64,000 nt of DNA. Origin: Pseudoalteromonas espejiana DSM 9414 (GTDB taxonomy: Bacteria; Pseudomonadota; Gammaproteobacteria; Enterobacterales; Alteromonadaceae). This document shows positions 42,565 through 53,580 of this stretch, in pieces (within the stretch, counting starts at the first letter, position 1; each line of letters begins with the position of its first letter). The notes beneath the pieces were generated by a model. It made no database searches. It saw nothing but the letters and a program-made list of their open reading frames with translations, and was not told the origin of the DNA. The stretch covers positions 3,111,001 through 3,175,000 of the forward strand of contig NZ_CP011028.1 of assembly GCF_002221525.1 (NCBI RefSeq), given 5' to 3'. Position numbers and translations under genes: made by a program.

Positions 42565-43437
42565 TTATTTTACATCACACACAAACGCTAGCTTGCCTTT
42601 TGTATAGCTCATGCGCGTTATTGTTGTTTCGCAGTATGGGCTTAAATCAAGCCATTGCGATACCTCATTAGCCCCGTTTAGCTTACGCTGATACACACGG
42701 TTTTTAACGGCATATGCAATCGTTTCATCGTCTTTTAAAATAAAGTCTTGCACCTGCTCTGGCAACCTGAGTAAATCTTCAACCTGCTTAGATTGCGGAT
42801 TAAAACTTGCTAAAATATGCTGATCGTTTTGCATATAACTAAATAAAAACTGCGCCATTTCAGAGTTATAAATAAGTGTACGGCCGATATTGTTGGCTAC
42901 TACCAGCCCTTTAGCTGCTGGCACAGAAGTGTATTGCAGTGTATGCGGTTCACCTAAAATAAACATCACTAAATCGTTTTGCTCACCCCAAGCGTGGTAA
43001 CCTACCGGCTCTATCCAATCAAAAATTCGACTTGGACCTTGCTCGTTATTAAGTGGATATTGCCAAAGCTTTTGTTTAGCGTCTTCTTCTACCACAATAG
43101 CAGACAAACTATTTTTACTGGGCATAAGTGTAGGGGAATACTCGCTCACAGCTGAGTTTGTAAGGTTGCTAATTTGCTTGGTGGCCAAATCAAAATAGGC
43201 AATATCGGTTTGACTTTGCGCGCTTGAAATAACCTCATGCGTAAAATAAACGCCTGTATTGGTTAAATATGGCTGGTTATTATAACTGGTTTTGTCACTC
43301 ACTATGCTTACTTGCATACCGTAAGGCGTATTTAAATCAGCCAGCAAAATTTGGCTTTTAGGCATGCTAGCCTGCGCATTAGCTAGGCTTAGCGCCGCTA
43401 TTGAAAATAGCCCAAGCAATGGTTTAATAAGTTTCAT
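42565..43437 (-). CDS. Exported TolB-like propeller protein
   Basis: About 290 residues from ATG 43437 with GAGAAAG before it; the longer start 27 nt upstream has no ribosome site. Signal peptide MKLIKPLLGLFSIAALSLA. Repeats such as TDIAYFDLATKQISNLTNSA and EYSPTLMPSKNSLSAIVVEE are PD40/TolB-type blades. Probably a periplasmic beta-propeller that reads or binds another protein; function unknown. Confidence 0.7.
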   Translation of the reverse strand: MKLIKPLLGLFSIAALSLANAQASMPKSQILLADLNTPYGMQVSIVSDKTSYNNQPYLTNTGVYFTHEVISSAQSQTDIAYFDLATKQISNLTNSAVSEYSPTLMPSKNSLSAIVVEEDAKQKLWQYPLNNEQGPSRIFDWIEPVGYHAWGEQNDLVMFILGEPHTLQYTSVPAAKGLVVANNIGRTLIYNSEMAQFLFSYMQNDQHILASFNPQSKQVEDLLRLPEQVQDFILKDDETIAYAVKNRVYQRKLNGANEVSQWLDLSPYCETTITRMSYTKGKLAFVCDVK

Positions 43438-43553
43438 GCTTTCTCTCGTTTTAATTTTAAGCACCTCATGATAACGTTATTTGCCGATGGCGTCACTTGA
43501 CCTAAGTCAGTCAACTCTTTATAACTGTCTTGGTCCTAAAAAAGAGAAAATAC

Positions 43554-44453
43554 ATGTCAGCTAAACATCCTATCATTGCAATCACTGGTTCATCGGGTGC
43601 GGGTACTACCACCACCACCAATGCAATTAAACATATTTTTCGTAGCCTCAACATTGATGCGGCTTTTATCGAAGGAGATAGCTTTCATCGTTTCACTCGC
43701 CCAGAAATGGACAAAAAAATACGCGAAGCCCAACAAGAAAATAAACATATAAGCTACTTTGGCCGCGAAGCTAACGACTTTGGCGCACTAGAAACACTAT
43801 TTGGTACGTATGGCGAAACAGGGCAAGGTAAGCTGCGTCGTTACTTACATACTTTTGATGAAGCCGTCCCGTATAACCAACTACCCGGCACCTTTACACC
43901 TTGGCAAGACCTTGAGTCGAGTACCGATTTAATGTTTTATGAAGGCTTGCATGGTGGCGTGGTTGATCAAGATCATGATGTTGCCAAACATGTAGATCTC
44001 CTCATTGGCATGGTGCCGATTATTAACCTTGAATGGATCCAAAAGCTGATCCGCGATACACAAGACCGCGGCCACTCTCGTGAAAAAGTAATGGATTCAA
44101 TTGTACGCAGTATGGATGACTACATTAACCATATTACGCCGCAATTCTCGCGCACCCATATTAACTTTCAACGCGTACCAACGGTTGATACATCAAACCC
44201 TTTTAGCGCAAAAGATATTCCATCACTCGATGAAAGCTTTGTAGTTATTCGTTTTAGGGGAATTGATGATGTTGATTTTCCGTATTATTTACAAATGATT
44301 GAAGGCAGCTTTATGTCGCGTATTAATACCCTTGTAGTGCCCGGTGGTAAAATGGGTTTAGCAATGGAGCTGGTACTTACCCCACTTATTAAAGATATTA
44401 TTATTAAAAAGCGTGCCTTAGAAAACTTAGCACCTCTGGATATACCTATTTAG
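43554..44453 (+). CDS. prkB: Phosphoribulokinase-family kinase (PrkB-like)
   Basis: 299 residues from ATG 43554 (an in-frame TTG at 43530 is less likely). P-loop GSSGAGTTTTTNAI, the EGDSFHRFTRPEMDKKIREA lid region, FYEGLHGGVVDQDHDVAKHV (catalytic Asp/Glu) and SREKVMDSIVRSMDDYINHI match class I phosphoribulokinase. No rubisco or Calvin genes are near and E. coli also keeps a PrkB of unclear role, so carbon fixation should not be inferred. Followed by yjjX and yjjG in the same direction. Confidence 0.88.
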   Translation: MSAKHPIIAITGSSGAGTTTTTNAIKHIFRSLNIDAAFIEGDSFHRFTRPEMDKKIREAQQENKHISYFGREANDFGALETLFGTYGETGQGKLRRYLHTFDEAVPYNQLPGTFTPWQDLESSTDLMFYEGLHGGVVDQDHDVAKHVDLLIGMVPIINLEWIQKLIRDTQDRGHSREKVMDSIVRSMDDYINHITPQFSRTHINFQRVPTVDTSNPFSAKDIPSLDESFVVIRFRGIDDVDFPYYLQMIEGSFMSRINTLVVPGGKMGLAMELVLTPLIKDIIIKKRALENLAPLDIPI

Positions 44454-44515
44454 CCCTCTTTTATGATTAACTCAACTCACGTACACTGCTGGTTTTGCCA
44501 TCAGTAAGGGAAAAC

Positions 44516-45055
44516 GTGTCGCACTCATTAAAAATTATTGTGGGTTCTAAAAACCCGGTAAAAATTAACGCTGCTAAACATATTTTTGCGATGTACTTTG
44601 CACATCACGAAATTGATTGCCAAGGCGTTGATGCACCCTCAAATGTGCCAGATCAACCTATTGGTGAAGAGCAAACCCGCATGGGTGCGCAAAACCGTGT
44701 AGCCTACTGCAAAAAAACCTACAATGCAGACTACTACTGCGCAATGGAAGGCGGTGCAGAGCAATTTAGTTACGGTGCAGCAACCTTTGCCTATGTAGTC
44801 ATTGATAATGGCTCAGAGCAAGCTGTAGGGCGCAGTAGCAACTTACCTTTACCTCAAGCTTTATATAACGCGCTATTAAACGGTGAAGAACTGGGCGATG
44901 TAATGGATAAAGCCTTTAATACTCAAAATATTAAACAAAAAGGCGGCGCTATTGGGCTTCTTACTAATAACCATGCAACCCGTGAAAGTACTTATACTCA
45001 AGCACTTACTTTAGCAATGGCGCCTTTTTTACACCCTGCTTTGTATAACAAATGA
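44516..45055 (+). CDS. yjjX: Inosine/xanthosine triphosphatase YjjX
   Basis: 179 residues from GTG 44516, chosen for AAGGGAAAAC directly before it over the longer TTG 44495. LKIIVGSKNPVKINAAKHIF, QPIGEEQTRMGAQNRVAYC, YYCAMEGGAEQFSYGAATFA and LGDVMDKAFNTQNIKQKGGA are YjjX (DUF84/NTPase) signatures. It hydrolyses ITP and XTP, protecting DNA and RNA from deaminated purines. It shares a transcript with yjjG, 18 nt downstream. Confidence 0.9.
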   Translation: MSHSLKIIVGSKNPVKINAAKHIFAMYFAHHEIDCQGVDAPSNVPDQPIGEEQTRMGAQNRVAYCKKTYNADYYCAMEGGAEQFSYGAATFAYVVIDNGSEQAVGRSSNLPLPQALYNALLNGEELGDVMDKAFNTQNIKQKGGAIGLLTNNHATRESTYTQALTLAMAPFLHPALYNK

Positions 45056-45073
45056 ATTAATTTAGGAAGTTTA

Positions 45074-45748
45074 ATGAAATACAGTTATGTACTGTTTGAT
45101 GCTGACGAAACATTATTTAGATTTGATATTTTAGCGGGTATGACCCGCATGTTTAAAACGTACAATGTACAGTTTACCCAAGCAGATTATGTGCATTATC
45201 AAAAAACCAATAAGCAACTGTGGTTAGATTACCAAGATGGAAAAATTAGCGCCGATTACTTACAAGTAACTCGCTTTAATGAATGGGCTGCAAAATTAAA
45301 TGTACCAGCAAAAGAATTAAACGATGCATTTCTGGATGCTATGGCGCAAATTTGCGAGCCATTACCCGGCGCCGTAGAGCTTTTAAATAAACTAAAGCCA
45401 CATGCTAAATTAGGTATCATAACTAACGGGTTTGCCCGCTTGCAGACCGTGCGCTTAGAACACACTGGTTTAAAAGATATGTTTGAATGGTTGGTCATAT
45501 CAGAGCTGGTAGGCATAGCAAAACCTAACAAAGCTATTTTTGAGCACACATTTGAGCTTATGGGTGACCCTGATAAAAGCCAGATCTTAATGGTTGGTGA
45601 TACTGCCTCAAGCGACATACTTGGCGGTAATAATGTTGGTATTGATACTTGTTGGTTGCAACACCCTGGTGAGCACCTACCTGAAGGCATAACTCCTACC
45701 TACACAATAGCTACCTTAGATCAATTGCAGTCCATTCTTAAAATTTAG
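45074..45748 (+). CDS. yjjG: Pyrimidine 5'-nucleotidase YjjG
   Basis: 224 residues, HAD superfamily. Motif I VLFDADETLFRFD, motif II GIITNGFARLQTVRL, motif III Lys in ELVGIAKPNKAIFEHTF and motif IV VGDTASSDILGGNN. It dephosphorylates pyrimidine nucleotides including damaged or toxic ones, complementing YjjX as a house-cleaning enzyme. GGAAG lies 6 nt before the ATG. Confidence 0.92.
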   Translation: MKYSYVLFDADETLFRFDILAGMTRMFKTYNVQFTQADYVHYQKTNKQLWLDYQDGKISADYLQVTRFNEWAAKLNVPAKELNDAFLDAMAQICEPLPGAVELLNKLKPHAKLGIITNGFARLQTVRLEHTGLKDMFEWLVISELVGIAKPNKAIFEHTFELMGDPDKSQILMVGDTASSDILGGNNVGIDTCWLQHPGEHLPEGITPTYTIATLDQLQSILKI

Positions 45749-45761
45749 CTAAATTAAAAGC

Positions 45762-45793
45762 AAAAAAAATGACGCTAATAGCGTCATTTTTTA
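45762..45793. terminator. Bidirectional intrinsic terminator
   Basis: A7TGACGCT-AATA-GCGTCATTTTTT between yjjG and the end of the dcw/lpxC block. Confidence 0.9.
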
Positions 45794-45829
45794 TAACTGT
45801 TTGTGAGCGTGTATTTTAAAAATACTAAA

Positions 45830-46741
45830 TTAGGCAGTCGCTAATTCAAGGCCGGGTGCAGGCATCGTAACAGGCGTTTCAAATGTTGCCCACTCCCATG
45901 CTGACTCAGTTGCCATAATTTTGCGAAGTAACTTATTGTTTAAATCGTGACCCGATTTGAACGCGGTTACTTTACCTAACAGGTTATGACCTGTCATAAA
46001 CATGTCACCTACACAGTCTAGTATTTTATGCTTAACAAACTCATCGCTGTAGCGTAAACCGTTAGGGTTAAGTACTTTAAAGTCATCAAGCACTACTGCG
46101 CTATCCATGCTGCCACCTAGAGCTAGGTTATTTGCATGCATATATTCAATGTCTTTCATAAAACCAAATGTACGTGCGCGGCTAATTTCTTCAGTAAAGC
46201 TTTGTGCCGTGATGTCTAAACCAACACGTTGGCGGCTTTCGTTAATTGCCGGGTGATCAAAGGCAATTTCAAAGTCGATATGAAAACCATCATAAGGTTC
46301 TACTTCGGCCCATTTATCACCTTCTTCAATACGTACTTTTTCTTTAATACGAATAAATCGCTTAGCAACATTTTGCTCTTCAATGCCGCCTTTTTGTAAC
46401 AAGTAAATGAATGGTAATGCACTACCATCCATTATTGGTACTTCTGAGCTATCTAATTCAACAATTAGATTATCAATACCCATTGCAGCAACTGCTGCAA
46501 TTAAGTGCTCAGTAGTTGATAAGCGAACGCCATCTTTGTTTATTAAACAGGTACACAACTGTGTATCACCAACGGCTTCAGGTGTTGTTTCAAAATCAAC
46601 AACCGGATCAAGGTCGACACGACGAAATACAATCCCGGTATTTGCGCTCGCAGGTCGGAGAGTTATTGTGACCTTCTCACCTTTATGAAGTCCAATTCCT
46701 ATGGCTTTGACTACTTGTGCAATCGTACGCTGTTTAATCAT
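45830..46741 (-). CDS. lpxC: UDP-3-O-acyl-N-acetylglucosamine deacetylase
   Basis: 303 residues from ATG 46741 ([20 protein letters not shown]), the conserved start; the longer frame upstream would read through the promoter. Zinc ligands are in [15 protein letters not shown] and [11 protein letters not shown], with [10 protein letters not shown] at the C-terminus. It carries out the first committed step of lipid A synthesis. It follows ftsZ as in E. coli, but the next genes are yjjG and yjjX rather than secM-secA. Confidence 0.97.
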   Translation of the reverse strand: MIKQRTIAQVVKAIGIGLHKGEKVTITLRPASANTGIVFRRVDLDPVVDFETTPEAVGDTQLCTCLINKDGVRLSTTEHLIAAVAAMGIDNLIVELDSSEVPIMDGSALPFIYLLQKGGIEEQNVAKRFIRIKEKVRIEEGDKWAEVEPYDGFHIDFEIAFDHPAINESRQRVGLDITAQSFTEEISRARTFGFMKDIEYMHANNLALGGSMDSAVVLDDFKVLNPNGLRYSDEFVKHKILDCVGDMFMTGHNLLGKVTAFKSGHDLNNKLLRKIMATESAWEWATFETPVTMPAPGLELATA

Positions 46742-46782
46742 AGGTTCGCTCACTTTTAAATCAGTTACAGTTAGACGGCGGA

Positions 46783-46810
46783 GTTTAACATAAATCCTTT
46801 TGCCTTTCAA
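46783..46810 (-). promoter_or_regulatory. Candidate promoter of lpxC
   Basis: On the minus strand TTGAAA (46810-46805), a 16-bp spacer and TTAAAC (46788-46783), about 42 bp before the lpxC ATG in the 106-bp ftsZ-lpxC gap. Confidence 0.4.
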
Positions 46811-46847
46811 TATTTGTACATATTTCAAACAAAAGCATTAGTAAATG

Positions 46848-48095
46848 TTAATCAGCCTGCTTACGTAAAAAAGCCGGAATATCAAAATAATCTCCGCCTT
46901 CTGATTTATCTGCTTTTTTACTGTTTTGCGCTGACGAACTTGCCGTATTGCTTGAGCTTGTAGAAGGCGCTTGTTCTTTGCTTTCTACTTGCGTGCTTGG
47001 CGCAGTTTCTTCAGTGCTAGTGCCTTGGCTTGCAAAGCTTGGTACGTACATGCTGCTTGATTGGTTTGATGAACTTGCTACATCAGAACCTGATGCCTTT
47101 TTAAAGCCGTTATCAACAATGCCAAACTGTGGACGACGATCGCCACCTAAACCAGTTGCAACAACCGTTACACGTAACTCGTCGCTCATTTCTGGGTCAA
47201 TAACCGCACCTACAACAACCGTTGCATTTTCAGACGCTAGCGCCTTAACGTGGTTACCAACAATTTCAAATTCTTCAATCGCAATATCCATACCTGCGGT
47301 GATGTTAACCAATATACCTTTAGCACCTGTTAAATCAACGTCTTCTAGTAGTGGGCTTGAGATAGCTGCTTCTGCAGCTTCTTGTGCACGATCTGGGCCT
47401 GATGCAGAGGCTGTGCCCATCATCGCAGTACCCATTGCAGACATTACTGTACGCACATCGGCGAAATCCACGTTAATTAAACCAGAACGTGTGATCAGCT
47501 CAGCAATACCTTGAACGGCGCCAAAAAGAACGTCGTTTGCTTTAGCGAAGGCATCTAGAAGTGTAGTCCCTTTACCTAAAACTTTAAGCAATTTATTGTT
47601 AGGAATTGTAATAAGTGAGTCTACAATTTCTGACAATTCGTTAATGCCTTGTTCAGCCGCTGCAGCACGCTTTTTACCTTCAAAATCAAAAGGACGCGTT
47701 ACTACTGCTACTGTTAAAATACCCAGCTCTTTAGCAATTTTAGCAACCACTGGTGCAGCACCAGTACCTGTACCACCCCCCATGCCGGCAGCAATAAATA
47801 CCATGTCGGCACCTTCAAGGCTTGCACGGATAGTTTCTGCGTCTTCTTCAGCCGACTCACGGCCTACTTCTGGATTTGCACCCGCACCTAACCCAGAGGT
47901 TATTTGCGTGCCTAGTTGTACGGTAATATCGGCAGCGGAATTACGTAATGCTTGCGCATCCGTATTTGCGGCTATAAAGCGCACTCCTTCTATTTGTTGT
48001 TTTACCATGTGCTCAACAGCGTTACCGCCGCCACCGCCCACGCCAATTACCTTAATTACAGCTTCTTCGCTGTGTTGTTCCATCATATCAAACAT
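46848..48095 (-). CDS. ftsZ: Cell division GTPase FtsZ
   Basis: 415 residues from ATG 48095 with GGAGAG before it. Tubulin signature [17 protein letters not shown]-terminal [14 protein letters not shown]7 loop region [12 protein letters not shown], a Ser/Thr-rich linker (about 320-400) and the conserved C-terminal peptide [14 protein letters not shown] that binds FtsA and ZipA. It forms the Z ring. ftsA lies just upstream. Confidence 0.98.
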   Translation of the reverse strand: MFDMMEQHSEEAVIKVIGVGGGGGNAVEHMVKQQIEGVRFIAANTDAQALRNSAADITVQLGTQITSGLGAGANPEVGRESAEEDAETIRASLEGADMVFIAAGMGGGTGTGAAPVVAKIAKELGILTVAVVTRPFDFEGKKRAAAAEQGINELSEIVDSLITIPNNKLLKVLGKGTTLLDAFAKANDVLFGAVQGIAELITRSGLINVDFADVRTVMSAMGTAMMGTASASGPDRAQEAAEAAISSPLLEDVDLTGAKGILVNITAGMDIAIEEFEIVGNHVKALASENATVVVGAVIDPEMSDELRVTVVATGLGGDRRPQFGIVDNGFKKASGSDVASSSNQSSSMYVPSFASQGTSTEETAPSTQVESKEQAPSTSSSNTASSSAQNSKKADKSEGGDYFDIPAFLRKQAD

Positions 48096-48118
48096 GTTTA
48101 CTCTCCGACTTGAGTACT

Positions 48119-49351
48119 TTAAAACTCGCCTTGGAACCATTTAGTAATGCGGTTCCACCAATTATTATTATCCTCTGCTTTCGACTTTTGTGCATTCATC
48201 GATTGCATAGTGCGCCCGTATTGTAACAAACCTACAGCGGTTGCGTACGAAGGATCGTCTACGTAGTCTGTCAAACCAACTATCCCGATTGGTTTGCCTA
48301 TTCTTACTGGCATTTGGAAAATGTCTTCAGCCACTTCCATTGCGCCAGTCATTTTAGCAGTCCCGCCTGTAATAACGAGGCCTGCCGCAATTTGGTCTTC
48401 TAAACCTGAGCGACGAATTTCTTCCATCGCTAGTTCAAATAATTCTCTAAAACGAGGCTCTACCACTTCAGATAAAGTATGGCGCGACATTAAACGTGCT
48501 GGTCGCCCGCCTACACTCGGCACTTCAATGGTGTCTTCGTTGCTTGCCATTTGGCTGCTTGCACATGCATATTGTACTTTGAGTGACTCGGCATGTGATA
48601 TAGGTGTACGAAATATTTTTGCAATATCCCCAGTCACTTGATTACCTGCAACCGGAATAACCGCTGAGTGGCGAAGTGCACCGTTAATATAAATAGTGAT
48701 ATCCATTGTACCACCACCAATATCAAGCACCGCTACTCCTAACTCTTTTTCGTCATCAGTTAATACTGAGTAACACGATGCCAGCGCGGTAAATATAAGC
48801 TGGTCTACTTCTAGGCCGCAACGCTCAACGCATTTTTCGATATTTTTAGCCATATCGTTTGAACAGGTAATAATATGTGCACGCGCTTCCATACGAACAC
48901 CACTCATACCTAGCGGGTTCTTAATCCCCTCTTGCATATCTATGCTGTATTCTTGCGGTAGTGCATGTAGCATTTTACGTTCCGCCGAAATCGGCACTGA
49001 GCGCGCTATATGAATTACATTTTCAATGTCTTCGTCGGTTACTTCGGTATTATTAATTGCAACCACACCACTTTCGTTTTGACATTGTATGTGCTTACCA
49101 GAAATCCCCAAGTACACAGAGCTAATACGACAATCAGCCATTAGTTCGGCTTCGTCTATTGCTCGGCGAATCGACTCAGACACTAAGTTTAAATCGTTAA
49201 CGCCGCCTTTATCCATACCATGAGATACTTGGCTGCCCACACCAACAATGCTGAGCTTGTTATCTGCGGTGATTTCACCTACCGTGGCAACCACTTTCGA
49301 GGTACCAACGTCTAATCCAATCACTAGGTTTCTTTCTGCTGACTTAGTCAT
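48119..49351 (-). CDS. ftsA: Cell division protein FtsA
   Basis: 410 residues, actin-like ATPase: [38 protein letters not shown] and [20 protein letters not shown] for nucleotide binding. The C-terminal amphipathic helix [13 protein letters not shown] anchors it in the membrane. It tethers FtsZ. The start overlaps the ftsQ stop by 4 nt. Confidence 0.98.
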   Translation of the reverse strand: MTKSAERNLVIGLDVGTSKVVATVGEITADNKLSIVGVGSQVSHGMDKGGVNDLNLVSESIRRAIDEAELMADCRISSVYLGISGKHIQCQNESGVVAINNTEVTDEDIENVIHIARSVPISAERKMLHALPQEYSIDMQEGIKNPLGMSGVRMEARAHIITCSNDMAKNIEKCVERCGLEVDQLIFTALASCYSVLTDDEKELGVAVLDIGGGTMDITIYINGALRHSAVIPVAGNQVTGDIAKIFRTPISHAESLKVQYACASSQMASNEDTIEVPSVGGRPARLMSRHTLSEVVEPRFRELFELAMEEIRRSGLEDQIAAGLVITGGTAKMTGAMEVAEDIFQMPVRIGKPIGIVGLTDYVDDPSYATAVGLLQYGRTMQSMNAQKSKAEDNNNWWNRITKWFQGEF

Positions 49352-50133
49352 GCCTTACTCTTATTTTGTAATTGCTGTTCTTGCACAGGCTTATAGCTAA
49401 CTGCAAGGCCGGTATCATAGCGTAAATCTATTGCATCTATTTGTGCATCTGCACGCTTTTCCATGCGCGGGTACACATCAATAAAACGCTGTACTCGCTT
49501 TGCTTTATCTTTGCGTCCTAAATTTAAACGCACACCATTGTCTAACCATAACTGCCACGAAAAACGCTCCGAAAGCGCTAAGCTTTTTAATGTTAAGGCG
49601 TTTACCTTTAGCATTTCGTCAAATTGCTTAAACGCAATCCATGCTTCTTTTTCGCTGCCTTCAGGACCATATAATTGCGGTAAATCATTGGCTAATTTAT
49701 CGCTGCTGGCCTGAAAAGCATCGCCACTTTGGTTTAGCAGTAAGTCGCTATTCCAGTGGGCTACGGCTTCATGCTCTACAACATACACTTGAATGGTATC
49801 GGGCCATTGTTTTCGTACCGAGACCGTTGCAACCCAAGGTAACTCTCTAACTAGCTGCTGTACGTGTTTTACATCTAACTCAAAAAAACTGCTTAAATCG
49901 GCCTTTTTTATTGCTTTAATTATGGCTTTTTCTTCAGTGTATTTTGGGTGTCCTAGCACCGTTAAGTGCTTTATTTGTGCGTCTTTGTTCTCTACTAGCC
50001 AATCAGACACACCTGTGGTTATTTGCACTAAGCCCACAACCACAACCAGAAAAAAGCTCACTCCAAAAATCAGCGACCAATTAAAGTTAAGTTGCTGTTT
50101 TAGCTGCTGAGCTTTTTCTAAAAGGGGATGCAT
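49348..50133 (-). CDS. ftsQ: Cell division protein FtsQ
   Basis: 261 residues. One membrane span near 19-40 (WSLIFGVSFFLVVVVGLVQI) followed by a periplasmic POTRA domain (IKHLTVLGHPKYTEEKAIIK) and a beta domain (WPDTIQVYVVEHEAVAHWN, GVRLNLGRKDKAKRVQRFID). It bridges early and late divisome proteins through FtsL and FtsB. One nucleotide separates it from ddlB. Confidence 0.96.
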   Translation of the reverse strand: MHPLLEKAQQLKQQLNFNWSLIFGVSFFLVVVVGLVQITTGVSDWLVENKDAQIKHLTVLGHPKYTEEKAIIKAIKKADLSSFFELDVKHVQQLVRELPWVATVSVRKQWPDTIQVYVVEHEAVAHWNSDLLLNQSGDAFQASSDKLANDLPQLYGPEGSEKEAWIAFKQFDEMLKVNALTLKSLALSERFSWQLWLDNGVRLNLGRKDKAKRVQRFIDVYPRMEKRADAQIDAIDLRYDTGLAVSYKPVQEQQLQNKSKA

Positions 50134-50134
50134 A

Positions 50135-51055
50135 TTAAAGCGTTTGCTCTAAAATGCGAACAACTAATTGCTCAAATGTTGCCCCATTTGCTTTTGCCGC
50201 CATAGGCACTAGCGATTTTTCAGTCATACCCGGTACTGTATTTACTTCTAATAAGTAAAAATTACCTTGCTCATCTTGCATGGCATCTACTCTTCCCCAG
50301 CCACTTGCCCCAACTAAATCAAAGGCATCAAGCGACATTGCTTGTAAGTGCTGTGTATCTTGCGCCGATAAATCGGCTGGGCAATGATACTGCGTAGTAT
50401 TTGATTGATACTTAGCTTGGTAATCGTAAAAGCCATTGGGTGTGGTCATTTCAATAACAGGCTGTACTTCGTCGCCAAGCACAGTCACGGTAAATTCACG
50501 TCCGGTTATCCACTGCTCTACTAATACTTGGTTATCAAATTTAAATGCGTTAGCCAGTGCTTCTTCTAGCTCTTGTGCTGTGCTTGCTTGCGCCATACCA
50601 ATGCTTGAGCCTTCGTGAGAAGGTTTTACCATTACTTTTTTAAATTCGTCCATGATGGCTTTAGCATCAAAGCCTTTTTTAGCATCAACAACCGCATAAG
50701 GTGCTGTACTTAATCCTGCAGATTTAAATAAGTGCTTACAGCGAACTTTATCCATAGCAAGGGCAGAGCCCAGCACGTTGCTACCTGTGTAAGGTAGGTT
50801 CATAAATTCGAGCGCACCTTGCACAGTGCCATCTTCACCGCCACGGCCATGAAGAGCAATAAAAACACGCTCTATATTTAACTCTTTTAATTCCCAAAGT
50901 GAGCGATTTTGAGGATCGAATGCAATGGCATCAACACCTGCATTTTGCAGTGCATTAAGCACCGCTTGTCCTGAACGTAAAGACACTTCGCGCTCTGCTG
51001 AGTTACCCCCTAGCAGTACTGCTACTTTACCAAATTGCGCGTTTACCTGTGTCAT
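50135..51055 (-). CDS. ddlB: D-alanine--D-alanine ligase
   Basis: 306 residues, ATP-grasp. [71 protein letters not shown] and [19 protein letters not shown] carry the nucleotide, metal and D-Ala residues. It makes the D-Ala-D-Ala end of the pentapeptide. ATG overlaps the murC stop. Confidence 0.97.
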   Translation of the reverse strand: MTQVNAQFGKVAVLLGGNSAEREVSLRSGQAVLNALQNAGVDAIAFDPQNRSLWELKELNIERVFIALHGRGGEDGTVQGALEFMNLPYTGSNVLGSALAMDKVRCKHLFKSAGLSTAPYAVVDAKKGFDAKAIMDEFKKVMVKPSHEGSSIGMAQASTAQELEEALANAFKFDNQVLVEQWITGREFTVTVLGDEVQPVIEMTTPNGFYDYQAKYQSNTTQYHCPADLSAQDTQHLQAMSLDAFDLVGASGWGRVDAMQDEQGNFYLLEVNTVPGMTEKSLVPMAAKANGATFEQLVVRILEQTL

Positions 51056-52503
51056 ACTTCACCTTGCTTTAATTTTTCTACCGACATACCTGTTGCCGCT
51101 AACGTTTTAACCAATTGCCCTATATTACCAGCGCCTTGGGTTAATACTAAATCGTTATTTTGTAAGTTATCAGCAAGTACACCGGCAAGCTCTGCGCTGG
51201 TAGCTACATGAAGTGGCTCTTTACCTCGTTGGCGTAGGCTACGGCATAAGCTCTTGCTATCTGCGCCTACAATAGGCTCTTCACCTGCGCTATACACATC
51301 AAGCAACAAAAGCTGATCTACATCGGCAAGTACTCTTACAAAGTCTTCGTATAAGTCGCGTGTGCGGGTAAATCGGTGTGGTTGATAAACCATGACTAAA
51401 CGCTTATCTGGCCAGCCTTCGCGCACTGCAGCAATAGTAGCTGCTACTTCAGATGGGTGATGTCCGTAGTCATCCACCAGCATCACATTACCGCGTTCAT
51501 TTTCAAATTCACCGTAGTGCTGAAAACGACGCCCTATGCCTTCAAATTTTTGCAATGCCTCTAAAATGGCGTGGTTAGCAATGTTTTGATCTTTTGCAAC
51601 GGCAATAGCTGCCGTGGCATTAAGCGCATTGTGCTTACCCGGCATGTTAAGCGTAGCTGTTAGGCTATCGCCATTCTTGTTTGTCACTGTAAAGGTACAA
51701 GTATTAGCTGATTGGCTAAAATCACTCATTCGGTAATCGGCATCTTTTGACTCGCCATAGGTAATAACTGGGCGACCAAAACGAGGAATAAGCTCACTGG
51801 CAACTTGCGAATCAATACACACAACCGCTAAGCCATAAAACGGTAGGTTATGAATAAAATCGACGTAGGTGTCTTTCATTTTTTCAAGGCTGCCGCCGTA
51901 AGTGTCCATGTGATCTTCTTCTATGTTTGTGATCACCGACACCATTGGCTGTAAGTGTAAAAACGATGCGTCGCTTTCATCAGCCTCTGCAATTAAAAAG
52001 TCGCTTTTACCTACTTTTGCGTTACTACCTGCGCTATTTAATAAGCCACCAATTATAAAAGTAGGATCAAGCCCTGCTTGGCCATAAATACTGGCAATTA
52101 AACTCGTTGTTGTGGTTTTACCGTGGGTACCTGCAATGGCAATACCGTGGCGAAAACGCATTAACTCTGCAAGCATTTCTGCACGGCGAACAACAGGTAT
52201 ACGCGCTGCTTTTGCTGCAATAATTTCAGGATTTGTTTCATCAATTGCGCTTGAAACCACCACTACGTTGGCATCTTTTACGTTATTTTCGTGATGGCCT
52301 ATAAATACTTCTGCACCAGCTTTAATAAGGCGCTCTGTCATTGCACTGTGGGCAATATCTGAGCCCGTAATTCGGTAGCCTTCAAACGCAAGTACTTCGG
52401 CAATACCGCCCATACCTGCGCCACCAATACCAATAAAATGAATGGTTTCTATTCGACGCATAGCTGGTCGAGTTTGTTGTTCTTGTATTGACTTATCTTT
52501 CAC
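51052..52503 (-). CDS. murC: UDP-N-acetylmuramate--L-alanine ligase
   Basis: 483 residues. Rossmann start [21 protein letters not shown]-loop [13 protein letters not shown], and [20 protein letters not shown]. It adds the first residue, L-Ala, to UDP-MurNAc. The start is GTG 52503, immediately after the murG TAA, with AAGAG at proper distance. Confidence 0.97.
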   Translation of the reverse strand: MKDKSIQEQQTRPAMRRIETIHFIGIGGAGMGGIAEVLAFEGYRITGSDIAHSAMTERLIKAGAEVFIGHHENNVKDANVVVVSSAIDETNPEIIAAKAARIPVVRRAEMLAELMRFRHGIAIAGTHGKTTTTSLIASIYGQAGLDPTFIIGGLLNSAGSNAKVGKSDFLIAEADESDASFLHLQPMVSVITNIEEDHMDTYGGSLEKMKDTYVDFIHNLPFYGLAVVCIDSQVASELIPRFGRPVITYGESKDADYRMSDFSQSANTCTFTVTNKNGDSLTATLNMPGKHNALNATAAIAVAKDQNIANHAILEALQKFEGIGRRFQHYGEFENERGNVMLVDDYGHHPSEVAATIAAVREGWPDKRLVMVYQPHRFTRTRDLYEDFVRVLADVDQLLLLDVYSAGEEPIVGADSKSLCRSLRQRGKEPLHVATSAELAGVLADNLQNNDLVLTQGAGNIGQLVKTLAATGMSVEKLKQGEV

Positions 52504-53580
52504 TTATTTTCTCTTATTTGTTACTTGCTCACAGTGCGAAGCAACGCTTGCTGTGGCATCTAAAATGGCTTGCTGCTTAGCATTGCTGGCCATTTGTTTA
52601 ATTAATATAGGTTTGGCTAAATACGGGCTTAATAGCTCAACAATTGAGTCTTTATTAAACTGCGGTTGCGGCATTAACAATGCGCCATTAGCGGTCACTA
52701 AATACTTTGCGTTAGCGGTTTGATGATCGTCCACCGCATGCGGAAACGGCACAAACACAGCCATTTTACCGGCAGCGGCAATTTCACTAACCGTAAGCGC
52801 ACCAGCACGGCAAATAACAATATCAGCCCATTCATAGGCTGCATCCATATCATCTATAAATTCAGCAACCTTTAAATTTTCATCTGCAATATCAGTTGCT
52901 TTATAATCTGCTTCAACGCTTGCTATATGGCCTTCACCTGTTTGATGCCACACTTTTAAAGGCGCTGTTTTAGCCAATAGTTTAAACGCCTCAGGCAAGG
53001 TTTGATTTAGTACTTGCGCCCCTAATGAGCCACCAACCACTAAAATATTAACCGGGCTTGAAACTTCGCGCTTAACTACATTAGCAACGCTTTCACGTAC
53101 CGGGTTACCAACTAATTCAGCTTGCCCGGGTGCAAAAGCACTTGGAAACGCAGCAAGTACTCTATTAGCAAATTTTGCCAACCACTTGTTGCTCATTCCT
53201 GCTACTGCATTTTGCTCATGAATAACCAGTGGAATACCTAAGCTTTTAGCTGCAATGCCGGTTGGCCCTGTTACATAGCCCCCCATAGCAAGCACTACAT
53301 CTGGTTGCTGAGATTTCAATACCTTACGCGCTTGCAATATTGCATTAAGTACCATGAATGGTGCTTTAATAAGGCGTTTTAATCCGTTACCACGTACACC
53401 TTTAACATTAATAAAATCAATCTCAATGTTGTGCTTAGGCACAACCTCGGCTTCCATTCTGTCTGGCGTGCCTATCCAGCTCACTTGCCAGCCTTTATTT
53501 TTTAAATAATCGGCTACAGCAATACCTGGGAATATATGCCCGCCTGTACCACCGGCCACAACTACTAATTTTTTACTCAT
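52504..53580 (-). CDS. murG: UDP-GlcNAc transferase forming lipid II
   Basis: 358 residues, GT-B fold: LVVVAGGTGGHIFPGIAVAD at the N-terminus and WADIVICRAGALTVSEIAAA with PFPHAVDDHQTANAKYL in the donor site. A hydrophobic patch (APFMVLNAILQ) docks on the inner membrane. It converts lipid I to lipid II. Overlaps ftsW by 4 nt. Confidence 0.98.
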   Translation of the reverse strand: MSKKLVVVAGGTGGHIFPGIAVADYLKNKGWQVSWIGTPDRMEAEVVPKHNIEIDFINVKGVRGNGLKRLIKAPFMVLNAILQARKVLKSQQPDVVLAMGGYVTGPTGIAAKSLGIPLVIHEQNAVAGMSNKWLAKFANRVLAAFPSAFAPGQAELVGNPVRESVANVVKREVSSPVNILVVGGSLGAQVLNQTLPEAFKLLAKTAPLKVWHQTGEGHIASVEADYKATDIADENLKVAEFIDDMDAAYEWADIVICRAGALTVSEIAAAGKMAVFVPFPHAVDDHQTANAKYLVTANGALLMPQPQFNKDSIVELLSPYLAKPILIKQMASNAKQQAILDATASVASHCEQVTNKRK

